NCBI RefSeq assembly: GCF_003073135.1
Contig: NZ_PGDQ01000013.1
Span: forward strand, 124,001-188,000
Direction: 5' to 3'
From: Euzebya rosea
Lineage (GTDB): Bacteria; Actinomycetota; Nitriliruptoria; Euzebyales; Euzebyaceae
DNA: 64,000 nucleotides
A program made the translations under genes and the position numbers. The notes beneath the pieces are model-generated. The model made no database searches and was not told the DNA's origin. It saw only the letters and a list, made by a program, of their open reading frames with translations. This document shows, in pieces, positions 37,676 to 46,403 of this stretch (positions within the stretch are counted from its first letter, which is position 1; each line of letters opens with the position of its first letter).

Positions 37676-38380
37676 ATGACGCCGTGCCTGTCCCGGAGTG
37701 GACGACCGACGCCCGCGAGCCTTCTGCTGATCGTGCTGCTCGTGCTCGCGGGGTGCACGGGGAACACCCAGGAGCTGACCGACGCGACGCCGCAGGAGCT
37801 GCCGACGGACCGCCAGCTCAACGCCGAGGTGACCGCCTCGTTCATCACCTACCGGGCGGCGGTGACCCGCGGCGACGCGGAGGCGGCGATGGCCCACGTC
37901 ACGAGCGAGTCGCTGGAGGACCAGGCCCGCGTCGTCGAGCTGGCCCGTACCGCCGACGAGGAGACCGTCCGCCAGCTGCCGGCGGCCGAGCAGCTGCTGG
38001 TCCTGACCTACCGCCTGCGCCCCCAGCTGCTGGAGGCCGACGACCCGTACGCCGCGTTGGTCGACGCCGGGCTGGCCGGGCAGGACCGTTCCCTCGGCGA
38101 GCTGGGGGACATCAGCCGGGTCAACGACGAGCTGGCCGTCGCCGAGGTGCTGTCCAACGGCACCCTCGAGCCGACGTCGTTGCGCTGGCGGTTCCACCTC
38201 GAGGACGACCGCTGGCGCTTCGACCTGGCCGACGCCCAGCGGCTGGTGTCGCAGGCCGTCGCCAACACGGCCCGGCTGTCCAACGCCTCGGTCGAGCAGG
38301 TCGTCACCGCAACGATCGTGGACCTGTCCGGCGAGGACGTCGAGACCGTCCGCGAGCTCTACACCGAGCTGCCGACCTGA
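37676..38380 (+). CDS. Hypothetical lipoprotein
   Basis: An exported protein of 234 residues. The N-terminus has basic residues, a hydrophobic stretch and the lipobox VLAGC, so the mature form is probably lipid-anchored. The rest is soluble and helical/acidic with no recognised family; the layout (AEVTASFITYRAAVTRGD followed later by RWRFHLEDDRWRFDLAD) resembles small SnoaL/NTF2-like domains, a weak impression only. A -10-like TAGAGT lies at 37663-37668, just upstream. A 7-bp hairpin (37645-37661) follows the polyprenyl synthase stop, so it is probably a separate unit. Confidence 0.8.
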   Translation: MTPCLSRSGRPTPASLLLIVLLVLAGCTGNTQELTDATPQELPTDRQLNAEVTASFITYRAAVTRGDAEAAMAHVTSESLEDQARVVELARTADEETVRQLPAAEQLLVLTYRLRPQLLEADDPYAALVDAGLAGQDRSLGELGDISRVNDELAVAEVLSNGTLEPTSLRWRFHLEDDRWRFDLADAQRLVSQAVANTARLSNASVEQVVTATIVDLSGEDVETVRELYTELPT

Positions 38381-38404
38381 CCTCCCCGTGTCGGGCCCGT
38401 CGGA

Positions 38405-39793
38405 TCACCGGCTCCAGAGCGAGCCGGCCAGCGCCGGCAGCAGCGCCTTCGGGTCATCCCCGGCGGCGGTCTGCTGGTAGCTGAACAGCACCTCGCCGTC
38501 CATGAACGGCGCCGCCTCGGTCAGCTGCAGCAACGACTGGTCCACGTCGTTCAGCCAGGACCCCTGGCCCGGCGCGGTCAGCACGCCGGTGGCCTGCCGG
38601 AGTCCCGCGATGTAGGACATCCAGTTGCGGTGGAAGCTGGCGTGCCGTGACTCGCGGAAGTAGGCCATCGGCATGGCCACGTCGATGATCCCGGCGGCCA
38701 TCCACTGCGGCCAGGGCTGGAACACCTGGGTCCACGCGGGGGTCTGCTCGAAGACACGGCCGTTGACCGGGCCGTCGCCCCAGGCGATCAGGGCCGCCGA
38801 CACGCCCACGGTGGGGTCGACCTGCTGCACCGCCTCGCGCATGCGGATGGCGATGTCGGTCGTCTGCTGTCGCCGCCAGTCGGAGAACTGCGGGTCCTCG
38901 GGCGCGGGGATGTCGGTGCGGCCCGTCTCGGCCTGGAACCGGCCCAGGGCGACGGGGTTGTAGCCCCACTCCGCACCCGGGTAGCGCAGGTAGTCCACGT
39001 GCACCGCGTCGACGTCGTAGCTCGCCAGCTCGGCCGCGGTGGCGATGACGAGGTTCTGCACATCGGGGTGGCCGGGGTCCAGGTAGTCGCCCCACTCGCC
39101 GGTGGCGCTGCGGGTCAGCCACTTCTGTTCGTCGGGGGCCGGTGCGCCGTGCTGGGTGTAGGTCCAGTTGTGCGGTTCGGGGGTGGTGGCCGTCTCGGGC
39201 TGCCATGCCGGCATCGCGGTGAACCAGGCGTGCACGCTGAGGTTCCGCGGCGCCGCCCCGTCGATGACGGCCTGCAGGACGTCCAGGCCCGGCTCGAAGC
39301 CGGGGTCCTGCCCCCGGTCGAGGAAGTTCGAGGAGTAGTAGGCGTCGTAGCGACGGGCCACCTCCACCACGACCGTGTTGCCGCCCGCGTTGACCACGTC
39401 GTCGAGCATCCGGTCGATCGAGCCGCGCGTCAGCAGGGTGCCGTCGAGCACGTGGACCCAGACCCCACGGATGGGGGAGGGGAAGCTCGGCCCGGCCACC
39501 GCGGCCGGCTGCGCGGTCGGCGCGGCCGTCACGACGGGAGTCGGCTGGGCCGTGGGCGCCGGGACGGGCGCGGGTGTGGGCGCTGCGACCTCCTCGGGAC
39601 CGACCAGGGGCAACGACGGGGGCACCTCCGCCAGGGCCGTCGCGGCTTCCTCCGGCAGGTCGCGGTCCAGCGTGATCAGGCTGAGGGCGGGCGCGGGCGT
39701 GGACTGCTGGAGGACGAGCACACCCGCGAGCAGCAGCGACAGGATCGCTGCTGCCATCGCGACGACCACGCGGTCGACGTCTCTGGAGACCAT
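38405..39793 (-). CDS. GHL10-type glycoside hydrolase-like exported protein
   Basis: A membrane-anchored or secreted protein of 462 residues with a family-10-like glycosidase domain (GHL10/DUF187). After a short cytoplasmic N-terminus there is one hydrophobic helix, then a Pro/Ala/Thr-rich spacer to about residue 105. The catalytic-type barrel begins at IRGVWVHVLDGTLLTRGSI; the LSVHAWFTAMPAW and VDAVHVDYLRYPG strands are typical. The ATG at 39793 is chosen; a TTG at 39859 would extend it by 22 residues and neither has a clear ribosome-binding site. Relatives are thought to act on wall or exopolysaccharide glycans; the substrate is unknown. Confidence 0.8.
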   Translation of the reverse strand: MVSRDVDRVVVAMAAAILSLLLAGVLVLQQSTPAPALSLITLDRDLPEEAATALAEVPPSLPLVGPEEVAAPTPAPVPAPTAQPTPVVTAAPTAQPAAVAGPSFPSPIRGVWVHVLDGTLLTRGSIDRMLDDVVNAGGNTVVVEVARRYDAYYSSNFLDRGQDPGFEPGLDVLQAVIDGAAPRNLSVHAWFTAMPAWQPETATTPEPHNWTYTQHGAPAPDEQKWLTRSATGEWGDYLDPGHPDVQNLVIATAAELASYDVDAVHVDYLRYPGAEWGYNPVALGRFQAETGRTDIPAPEDPQFSDWRRQQTTDIAIRMREAVQQVDPTVGVSAALIAWGDGPVNGRVFEQTPAWTQVFQPWPQWMAAGIIDVAMPMAYFRESRHASFHRNWMSYIAGLRQATGVLTAPGQGSWLNDVDQSLLQLTEAAPFMDGEVLFSYQQTAAGDDPKALLPALAGSLWSR

Positions 39794-39908
39794 CGTTGGG
39801 GAGGAGTCCTGCTCGGGGTCGGCCGCCTGTTCCGGCCCGCCACTACCTGATCGGCCCAACAGTAACGCGGTCGAGGGGTGGCCGACCCCGCGGATGGTCG
39901 CGGACCGG

Positions 39909-40352
39909 TCAGTCGGCGAAGTGCCGGGCGACGTTGGCGACGCTGCGCTCGACGTTGGCCTGGTGTGCCCCCGGGTAGCCCAGCAGGCGAAGGGCCGGCT
40001 TGATGGGGGATGTCGACATGTCGAAGGTCTCGGTGACCTTCGACCGGCCGTCCTCCAGCGGCTCGACCTCCCAGCGCCAGCGGTGCCTGCCGGGGTGGCA
40101 CCACGCGATCCTCCGGCCGGGCTCGAACTCCACGACCGTGCTGGTGATGCGGTACGGCAGGCCGTACATCTTCATCCGCATGCCGAAGCGGTCGCCCTCG
40201 GCCGACAGCTGCTCGGGGCCCGTGACCCCTCCCCTGACGGAGCGGTCGCCGCTGATGTCGGGGTGGGCGGTCGGTCGGCAGATGTACGCGAAGACCTCGT
40301 CGGCCGGGGCGTCGACGACGGCGGACGCGGATGCGGTGAGGGTGTCGGTCAT
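39909..40352 (-). CDS. SRPBCC family protein (polyketide cyclase/lipid-transfer-like)
   Basis: A small cytoplasmic protein of 147 residues with the START/SRPBCC helix-grip fold. Typical features are the N-terminal strand into VDAPADEVFAYICRPTAHPD, central RIAWCHPGRHRWRWEVEPLE and the long C-terminal helix HQANVERSVANVARHFAD. Such proteins bind hydrophobic ligands, and many actinobacterial copies have no known role. The ATG at 40352 starts directly at the domain. It is convergent with nothing and divergent from the proline-rich membrane protein. Confidence 0.85.
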   Translation of the reverse strand: MTDTLTASASAVVDAPADEVFAYICRPTAHPDISGDRSVRGGVTGPEQLSAEGDRFGMRMKMYGLPYRITSTVVEFEPGRRIAWCHPGRHRWRWEVEPLEDGRSKVTETFDMSTSPIKPALRLLGYPGAHQANVERSVANVARHFAD

Positions 40353-40437
40353 GGCGTCAGTTGTACCGACGTGGGCCGCGTCGGACGATTCCTCGGATCC
40401 AACGGCAAGACGACGGCGGGTCGGCTCCGAACCATGG

Positions 40438-41157
40438 ATGACGACGACGAGAGACACCCCCATGGCCACCGACACCGCCCGCACCATCACCCTCGACCCG
40501 CCGGGACCGGCGCCCGCAGGGATGCCGCCACCCGTGCCGGGCACGGGCGTCAGCCAACGACCTGCGCCCGCGCCTCGTCCCGCACCTGCGGCGCCCGCCG
40601 CGCCCGAGGCCGCCCCTGTCGCGACCGCCCGGCCCGCCACGCCGGCCGCAGCTCCCTCGCGACCGTCCTCGCCGTCGCCGTCGCCGTCGTCGACACCGTC
40701 GCCCAGCGGCGGGGGATCCGATGGGCTCGACCGTGCCCTGCGTCGCGGGGTCCTCTGGGGCCCGGTCGCCATCGGTGCGGCGATGCTGCTGCAGATGTGG
40801 GCATCGGCCCAGGGCGGCGACCAAGCGGTTCGTCCCCTCCGGCTCCTGACCGTGCTGGTCGAGGGCGGCGGGGGCCTGTCCGGCGGCAGCCCGCTGCTCG
40901 GCGTGGCCATCAACGCGGTGATCGGCATCGTGCTCGGCACGCTGTTCGCCTTGGTCGCCCCTCGCCTCCGCGGCCCTCGGGTCGTGCTGGTGGCCGCGCT
41001 GGTGTTCGCGGCCGGCGTCTTCGCGGTCGACCTGTACGCCCTCTCACCGGCCCTGTCGCCGGTCCTCGAGCTGCGCGAGGCCTCCCTGCTGCTGACCTCC
41101 CGGCTGGTCTTCGGCGCCGTCCTGGCCATCCCGTTCCTGGCCGCCCGCCACCACTGA
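40438..41157 (+). CDS. Proline/alanine-rich protein with C-terminal membrane domain
   Basis: A hypothetical protein of 239 residues. The first 85 residues are Pro/Ala/Ser/Thr-rich and probably disordered and cytoplasmic. The second half has about four hydrophobic helices (around GVLWGPVAIGAAMLLQMWA, AINAVIGIVLGTLFALV, VLVAALVFAAGVFAVDL and SRLVFGAVLAIPFLAA). No family was recognised. The start is uncertain: ATG 40438 or ATG 40462, the latter with GAGAG about ten bases upstream. A long hairpin follows the stop. Third-position GC is high, as in neighbours, supporting a real gene. Confidence 0.65.
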   Translation: MTTTRDTPMATDTARTITLDPPGPAPAGMPPPVPGTGVSQRPAPAPRPAPAAPAAPEAAPVATARPATPAAAPSRPSSPSPSPSSTPSPSGGGSDGLDRALRRGVLWGPVAIGAAMLLQMWASAQGGDQAVRPLRLLTVLVEGGGGLSGGSPLLGVAINAVIGIVLGTLFALVAPRLRGPRVVLVAALVFAAGVFAVDLYALSPALSPVLELREASLLLTSRLVFGAVLAIPFLAARHH

Positions 41158-41213
41158 CGCCCCGCCCCTCCTCCTCCCGCCGAGCAGCCCATCCGCAGCC
41201 CCCCCTCCCCTGG

Positions 41214-41265
41214 CGGATCTTGACCCACTCCGGTGTAGTTCGGGCCCGGAGTGGGTCAACATCCG
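41214..41265. terminator. Long inverted repeat after the membrane-protein gene
   Basis: Two 20-base arms (41214-41233 and 41246-41265) pair with a single symmetric C/C mismatch around a 12-base loop. It is 57 bases after the stop at 41157, a position suited to a terminator. It is unusually long and regular for this genome, which typically uses stems of 10-15 bp. Confidence 0.65.
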
Positions 41266-41593
41266 TCGGGGCACCCCCGGGGGTCACGCACCACCGGCTC
41301 GACGCCCGGGTCGGATTCCGTCAGGGCCTGGGCCAGGATCCGCCAGCACTGCGGCCGCCCGACCCCCAGCCCGTGGATGGCGGCCGCCGCCCGACCCCAC
41401 CCCCGTGGATGGAATCGCCTCCGAGCTGGCATCGTGCCGTACGTGGCGGAGGCGAATCCATCGGCCTCGGCCCCGCGACAACGCCGTCGAACACGGTGAA
41501 CCCGGCGATTCCATCCGGACGTGGAGTCGATTCCATCCGGGGGCGCGGCGGCCTCCGGGCCTCACGAGGCTCCCTCGTCGCCGGCTCGGGTCC
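41266..41593. other. Gene-free stretch with inverted and direct repeats
   Basis: No convincing gene lies here. The motif GGATGGAATCG appears at 41407-41417, and its reverse complement lies within the direct repeat CGATTCCATCCGG at 41506-41518 and 41528-41540. A one-mismatch variant at 41447-41462 pairs with 41408-41423 to form a 16-bp imperfect stem. Two imperfect copies of CCCGTGGATGG occur near 41371 and 41403. It may be a relic of a repeat element or a 3' region of the CHAT-protease gene. No tRNA or promoter was recognised. Confidence 0.55.
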
Positions 41594-44305
41594 TCAGCCG
41601 CCGCCGTAGCAGACCAGCATCAGGGCGGCGGCCCAGGCGTGGGGGGAGGAGGGGTCGAGGGTGCGGCGCGCGGTCCACAGGGCGCGGGCCATCGTCGCGC
41701 CGGCGGCCAGCTCGGTGTGCAGGGCGGCCATGACCGGGCCGGACACCCCGTCGGGCAGGCTCGCCGTGGACGCGACGACGGCGCCAGCCCCGCTGGCCAG
41801 CAGCGCACCGACCATCCCCTCGAGCTCCGGACCGACCAGGTCGCCGGGATGGCCCAGCTCGCACGCGGCGAGCACCCAGCGATGGGCCGGCCGGCCCAAC
41901 GCGGTCACCTCGTGCACGGTCAGCGGCCCGTCGGCCAGCTCCACGGAGGAGAACAACGGCGAATCCGTCCGCAGCCGACCGTGGCACGCGAGGTGCACCA
42001 GCCCGGCACCCTCGGCGGCAGCCAGCACCGCCCGGCCCGTCGCGGACTCGCCCACCAGCAGGGTGGCGTCGCCGAACACCTCCGCCAGCCGTGCCGTCTC
42101 GTCCTCGGCCGCGTCCAGACGGGGCCCGGCGACCAGGACGACCCGGTCCGACGCGGCCCGGCGGTCCACCGACGCCATCCACGACCGTGCCGAGACGTCC
42201 AGGGCGACCGGGACGTCGGCCAGCCCGCCCAGCATCGACCACGGCACCGCCAGCAGGTCCGCGGGTGGCACGACGACGACCTCCTCGGCCCCCGCCAGCG
42301 ACGCGACCAGCGGTGACCAGACCACCCGCGCCAGGTCCTCCACCACCCGTCCGGCGCTGCGGCGGGCGCTGTCCACCATCCGTGCCGACCGCGAGGTCGT
42401 CAGCCGCTGCAGCGCCGCCCCCAGCTGCGTCGTCGCCGACGACACGACGTCAGCCGGCCCGAGCTCGACCACGTCCACGTCCCCGCCGAACGTGACGACC
42501 GCCACCAACCCCCCGCCGTGTCGCTGGACCTGGACCAGCGCGCGGTCGGGGCCCAGCCGCTCGTGGACGCCGTCCAGCCACGCCCCGGCGTCACCGTCGG
42601 CCCCAACCCCGCCGGCCCCCACCCCGCCGCCCCCAACCCCGCCGGCCCCCACCCCGTCACTCCCGGGGCCGTCGTCGCTGGCCCACAGCCGCTCCCGGAC
42701 CCGCCGCTCGAGGGCCGACAGCTCGCGCACCCGATCGCCCGCCTGCCCGTCCTCGGCCAGCTCGGGGTCCGACAGGGCGGACTCCAGCGCACGGATCTCC
42801 GCCAGCCACGTGGTCACCTGCGGGTCGGCGGTCCTCGGCCCGACGAGCGGGACCGACCGGCTGCGCTCCATCCACTCCCAGACCAGCTCGGCGTCCCCGG
42901 CATGCATCGCGGCAGCCAACCCCGTCGATGCAAGGACCGTCCCGTGGGCCGCGGCCCGGGACCGCAGCTCGGCCGACCCCACGGTCGCGCGGTACCCCTC
43001 CAGCTCCACCAGCCCCGCACGGCAGTGCTGCAGGCAGCGGTCCACGTCGCCGCCCACCCGCGCCGCACCCGCCAGCGCCCGGTGGCGCTGCACCCGCATC
43101 ATCGCCGAGCCGTCCTCGATCGCGCCACCGTCCGGGTCCCCGCCCTCGGCTGCCCGCTGCCAGGCCCGGCCGGCCGCCGCCGGATCGTCCACCTCGAAGG
43201 CGACGTCACCCAGCAGCAGCGCGGCGTCGACGGCGGCGAACCGATGCCCGAGGGTGCGCAGCCGTGCCTCGGTCGCCTCGATCTCCGGCAGCAGGTCGGG
43301 CGAGGGGCCGCGGCCCGCCCGTGCCCGCAACGCCAGCAACGTCGCCTCGGCCTGCCGTCCGGGTCGTTCCTGGGCGGCGGCCAGCTCGGCGGCCTCGGCG
43401 GCTGCGGCGGCCGCCTCGTCCCACCGGCCGCGGGCAAGCGCCGCCCGGGCGAGGGGCAGGAGCGTGTCGACGAGGAGGATCGGGACGCCACCCGCCCGGC
43501 GGACCTCGGCGACGGCCATGGCGGCAGCCTCGGCAGCCTCCTCCAGCAGGTACATCGACGACAGCGCGTCGGCCTTCTCGCGGTACAGCTCGGCCAGCGG
43601 CACCCCCAGCTCGATGCACAGCTGCTCGACCTCGGCGTAGCGGCTCATGGCAAGGGCGGGTGTGCCCCGACGCAGCGCCAGCTCGGCCCGGTTCGCCGTG
43701 ATGGCCAGGTACAGGCCGCCGCGGAACGGTGCGGCGATCCGCGCCGCCTCGTCCAGGACCTCCTCGGCACGTGCGTGGTGGCCCAGCATCGTCAGCAGCT
43801 CGCCGAGGTTGTTGCCGATCTTGCCGGCCAGGTTCGCGTCGTCACCCACCAGCAGGTCCCGGGCGCGTTCGTACCCGGCGACCGCCGCGGGGGTGTCCCC
43901 GGCGGTCTGCAGGACCAGCGCACGGGCGAAGGCCACCTCGGCCTGCTGGGCGGGGGCCGCGTGCACGCCGGCCAGATCGACGTCGGCCCGCGCCAGCTCC
44001 GTGCGGCCGAGCTCGAGGTGGACGGCCGACCGGGTCACCAGTGCCTCGACCAGGCGCTCGGCCAGCCCGGCCCGTTCGCACACGGTGATGCACTCGTCGA
44101 GGAGGGCCTCGGCACGGTCGTGGCTGAAGACCTCTCTCGCCGCCCACGCCGCGGCGCGCAGCACCACCGCCAGCGGCTCGTCGGCGCCCTCCTCACGCGC
44201 CCGATCCGCGACCTCCTCGGCCAGCGCCAGCCCCGCGTGGGGGTCGGCCAGGACGAGCTCGGCAACGGCCTCGGCGCGTTCGGCAAGGGGAGTGGAAGCG
44301 GCCAT
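41594..44305 (-). CDS. Helical-repeat (TPR-like) CHAT-domain cysteine protease
   Basis: A large cytoplasmic protein of 903 residues. Two thirds are Ala/Leu/Arg-rich helical hairpins of tetratricopeptide type (AEVAFARALVLQTAGDTPAA, ANRAELALRRGTPALAMSRY and similar). A Gly/Val linker of four five-residue repeats precedes a C-terminal CHAT domain, a caspase-clan protease fold. The candidate dyad is His775 in HLACHG and Cys815 in VLAACELG; the closing helix ends in AAALMLVCYGG, typical of CHAT. There is no signal peptide. The ATG at 44305 begins the first helix. It is divergent, with a gap of about 125 bp, from a subtilase that also lacks a signal peptide. Target and trigger are unknown. Confidence 0.85.
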   Translation of the reverse strand: MAASTPLAERAEAVAELVLADPHAGLALAEEVADRAREEGADEPLAVVLRAAAWAAREVFSHDRAEALLDECITVCERAGLAERLVEALVTRSAVHLELGRTELARADVDLAGVHAAPAQQAEVAFARALVLQTAGDTPAAVAGYERARDLLVGDDANLAGKIGNNLGELLTMLGHHARAEEVLDEAARIAAPFRGGLYLAITANRAELALRRGTPALAMSRYAEVEQLCIELGVPLAELYREKADALSSMYLLEEAAEAAAMAVAEVRRAGGVPILLVDTLLPLARAALARGRWDEAAAAAAEAAELAAAQERPGRQAEATLLALRARAGRGPSPDLLPEIEATEARLRTLGHRFAAVDAALLLGDVAFEVDDPAAAGRAWQRAAEGGDPDGGAIEDGSAMMRVQRHRALAGAARVGGDVDRCLQHCRAGLVELEGYRATVGSAELRSRAAAHGTVLASTGLAAAMHAGDAELVWEWMERSRSVPLVGPRTADPQVTTWLAEIRALESALSDPELAEDGQAGDRVRELSALERRVRERLWASDDGPGSDGVGAGGVGGGGVGAGGVGADGDAGAWLDGVHERLGPDRALVQVQRHGGGLVAVVTFGGDVDVVELGPADVVSSATTQLGAALQRLTTSRSARMVDSARRSAGRVVEDLARVVWSPLVASLAGAEEVVVVPPADLLAVPWSMLGGLADVPVALDVSARSWMASVDRRAASDRVVLVAGPRLDAAEDETARLAEVFGDATLLVGESATGRAVLAAAEGAGLVHLACHGRLRTDSPLFSSVELADGPLTVHEVTALGRPAHRWVLAACELGHPGDLVGPELEGMVGALLASGAGAVVASTASLPDGVSGPVMAALHTELAAGATMARALWTARRTLDPSSPHAWAAALMLVCYGGG
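42601..42660. repeat. 15-bp minisatellite, four units, in frame
   Basis: Four 15-base units (42601-42615, 42616-42630, 42631-42645, 42646-42660) alternate CCCCAACCCCGCCGG and CCCCCACCCCGCCGC, with the last unit degenerate at its end. On the minus strand they encode a Gly/Val-rich linker between helical repeats and the CHAT domain. Unit number could vary without shifting the frame. Confidence 0.85.
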
Positions 44306-44430
44306 CGAGGCTCGCACGGTAGACCAGCACGTATCACCAGCGCTCGCCACCACTCAGGAGGCGCCGGGGACGTCTATCGTCCCTCGATGGCGAACGCCAT
44401 CGCACACACGACACCTGAGGGGTGACCGAC

Positions 44431-45789
44431 GTGGCCAGTGACAACATCGACGACCGCACGCCCGACGAGAAGGAACGGATCGCCCGGCAGGCGCGGGCGC
44501 TGGAGCGACTCGCCGACGACGAGTGGCACGCCCGGGTGATGCGCGAGAGCGTCGCCGCCCACAACGAGTGGGCGGGCCGCGCGGTCAGCGGGCTCGAGAT
44601 CCCACGGCTGCAGCTGGTGGAGGCGCCCGGCGGCTCGATCGTGCCGATCCCCGTCGTCGAGGGCGAGGTCATCGTGCGGGCCGACGACCGCGACGACCAC
44701 GAGACGGCCGAGGAGGTCCTCGCCGGCGTCGGGTACCGGGAACGCAGCCGGAGCGGGGCCATCGTGACGTTCGGCGGCGACCCCGCCGACCTCGACAGGG
44801 CCCTGGAGGTCATGGCCGACAAGGGGATCGCGGGCTCCGCCAACCACTTCGTCGCGCTGCGCGGGTGGACCGCCAAGGCCGGGGCCAGCCCGGAGCACCC
44901 CACGTCGGGCATGCGGGCGCACGACCCGGCGAAGGGCGACGACGAGTCGGCCACGCCGGTCGCCGTCGTCGACACCGGTGTGCCGGAGGGCGTGCATGCC
45001 GGGCCCGGCGGCTGGCTGGCCCACGTCGAGCACGGCACCTCGGCGGTGGATCGCATCACCATGGCCGACGTCACCGTCACCGCCCCGCCGATGCTGGATC
45101 CGGCCGCCGGCCACGGGGCGTTCGCCCTCGGCATGGTGCGCCAGGCCTACCCAGACGTGCACCTGGGGTCCTTCAGGGCCCTCACCGCGGTCGGGGGTGG
45201 CAGCGAGGCCGACGTCGCCGCCGCCATCCAGCGAGCGGCCGACTGGATCGCCGCGGTCTCGGCCGCCAACGGCTGGGCGCGTCCCCGCGGCGTGCTGAAC
45301 CTCTCGTTCGGGACCACCACCGTCGACGGCAACCCGCCCGTCGCCATCGAGCAGGTCCTCGACGCCCTGTCGCCCGACATCCTCGTCGTCGCGGCCGCGG
45401 GCAACGTGGGCAACACCGAACCCAAGTGGCCGGGTGCCTCCAAGCGTGTGCTCGGCGTGGCCGCGCTGGCCCACGACGGCGTCACCCCGGCCAGCTGGTC
45501 GACCCGGGGACGTTGGGTGGACTTCTCCACCATCGGCGAGGGGCTGGTCAGCACCCATGTGCCGGGGGAGGAGAACCCGCGCTTCGACCCGCAGCCCGAG
45601 ACCTTCGGCACCGACCCCCTCGCGCTGTGGTCCGGCACCTCCTTCGCCGCCCCGCTGATCGCCGGCTGGCTGGCCCGGAGGATGGCCGAGGACCCCTCCG
45701 TTCCGGCCCAGGACGCCGTCACGTGGCTGCGGGGGAGGGGTCGGCGCACGAGAGACTTCGGGTACGCCATCCGGCGCGACGACATGTGA
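44431..45789 (+). CDS. Subtilisin-like serine protease without signal peptide (S8 family)
   Basis: A protease of 452 residues, presumably cytoplasmic because no export signal or membrane helix is present. The triad is Asp181 in AVVDTGV, His228 in GHGAFALG and Ser404 in WSGTSFAAP, with the oxyanion Asn325 in AAAGNVGN. The first 165 residues form an N-terminal domain rich in charged residues with an inhibitor-like ferredoxin-fold look. The GTG at 44431 is chosen because GAGGGG lies nine bases before it; an in-frame GTG at 44422 is too close to that site. It is divergent from the CHAT protease gene, suggesting joint regulation and function. Confidence 0.88.
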   Translation: MASDNIDDRTPDEKERIARQARALERLADDEWHARVMRESVAAHNEWAGRAVSGLEIPRLQLVEAPGGSIVPIPVVEGEVIVRADDRDDHETAEEVLAGVGYRERSRSGAIVTFGGDPADLDRALEVMADKGIAGSANHFVALRGWTAKAGASPEHPTSGMRAHDPAKGDDESATPVAVVDTGVPEGVHAGPGGWLAHVEHGTSAVDRITMADVTVTAPPMLDPAAGHGAFALGMVRQAYPDVHLGSFRALTAVGGGSEADVAAAIQRAADWIAAVSAANGWARPRGVLNLSFGTTTVDGNPPVAIEQVLDALSPDILVVAAAGNVGNTEPKWPGASKRVLGVAALAHDGVTPASWSTRGRWVDFSTIGEGLVSTHVPGEENPRFDPQPETFGTDPLALWSGTSFAAPLIAGWLARRMAEDPSVPAQDAVTWLRGRGRRTRDFGYAIRRDDM

Positions 45790-46019
45790 TCCCCGCAGGA
45801 ACGGGGCGCCCCGGGCGGCTGCGGGGCGTGCAGGGAGCCCGTTCGCCTGTCACCGAGGGTGCCCCGTCGTGGCGTGCCGGGGCCGAGGATTCGGCAGCCC
45901 CTCTACCCATTTCGTAGACTCATGCCCCCGCGGCCCCTCATGGGGTGCACGCGTCGGTGCCCTCTGCACCCGGCGACACCCATCGAGCCGCGCGTGACGT
46001 CCCCCTCCACAGGAGAATC
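45790..46019 (+). promoter_or_regulatory. Leader/promoter region of the second nuo operon
   Basis: A gap of 230 bp after the subtilase. A plausible -10 TAGACT lies at 45915-45920, with only a poor -35 (TTCGGC about 19 bp upstream). AGGAG precedes the nuoA2 ATG. No TTGTGAA-N4-TTCACAA-like Rex operator is visible anywhere in this gap, in contrast to operon 1. Confidence 0.45.
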
Positions 46020-46403
46020 ATGACCGAGTACTACGAGGCCTATGGCACGGTGATCGCGCTGCTGGTCGCCGGCATCGCGCTTGTCGCTGTCGCCTTCCTG
46101 CTCGGCCGACTCGTCAGCCCCAAGCGCGAGTACGGCCGATACGGCGAGAAGCGCGTGGCGTTCGAGTCAGGCATCGATCCCGTCGGGTTCGGGTGGTCCC
46201 AGACCAACATCCGGTACTACATGTTCGCCTTCATGTTCGTCATCTTCGACGTGGAGACGCTGTTCGTGTTCCCCTGGGCCAACTACCTGGAGACGGCCGG
46301 TCCGGACCAGGGCTTCGTGCTCGGCGTGATGCTGGTCTTCCTGTTCTTCGTGACCGTCACGCTGCCGTACGAATACAAGAAGGGTGTGCTGAAGTGGGTC
46401 TGA
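46020..46403 (+). CDS. nuoA: NADH-quinone oxidoreductase subunit A (complex I, operon 2)
   Basis: The second copy of NuoA, 127 residues, three helices. The diagnostic loop [19 protein letters not shown] and the helix [20 protein letters not shown] are present. Apart from these motifs it differs strongly from the operon 1 copy, so the two operons are old paralogues or were acquired separately rather than recently duplicated. The ATG has AGGAG upstream, and its 3' end overlaps nuoB by ten bases. Confidence 0.95.
   Translation: MTEYYEAYGTVIALLVAGIALVAVAFLLGRLVSPKREYGRYGEKRVAFESGIDPVGFGWSQTNIRYYMFAFMFVIFDVETLFVFPWANYLETAGPDQGFVLGVMLVFLFFVTVTLPYEYKKGVLKWV

Noticed and set aside
42601-42660. Tandem repeat considered as a CRISPR array
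   Set aside because: Units are contiguous 15-mers without spacers, in frame inside a protein gene, and no cas genes are present.
41594-44305. TPR-CHAT protein considered as part of a type III-E CRISPR (Craspase) system
   Set aside because: No Cas7-11-like protein, CRISPR array or reverse transcriptase is in the window, and the neighbour is a subtilase.
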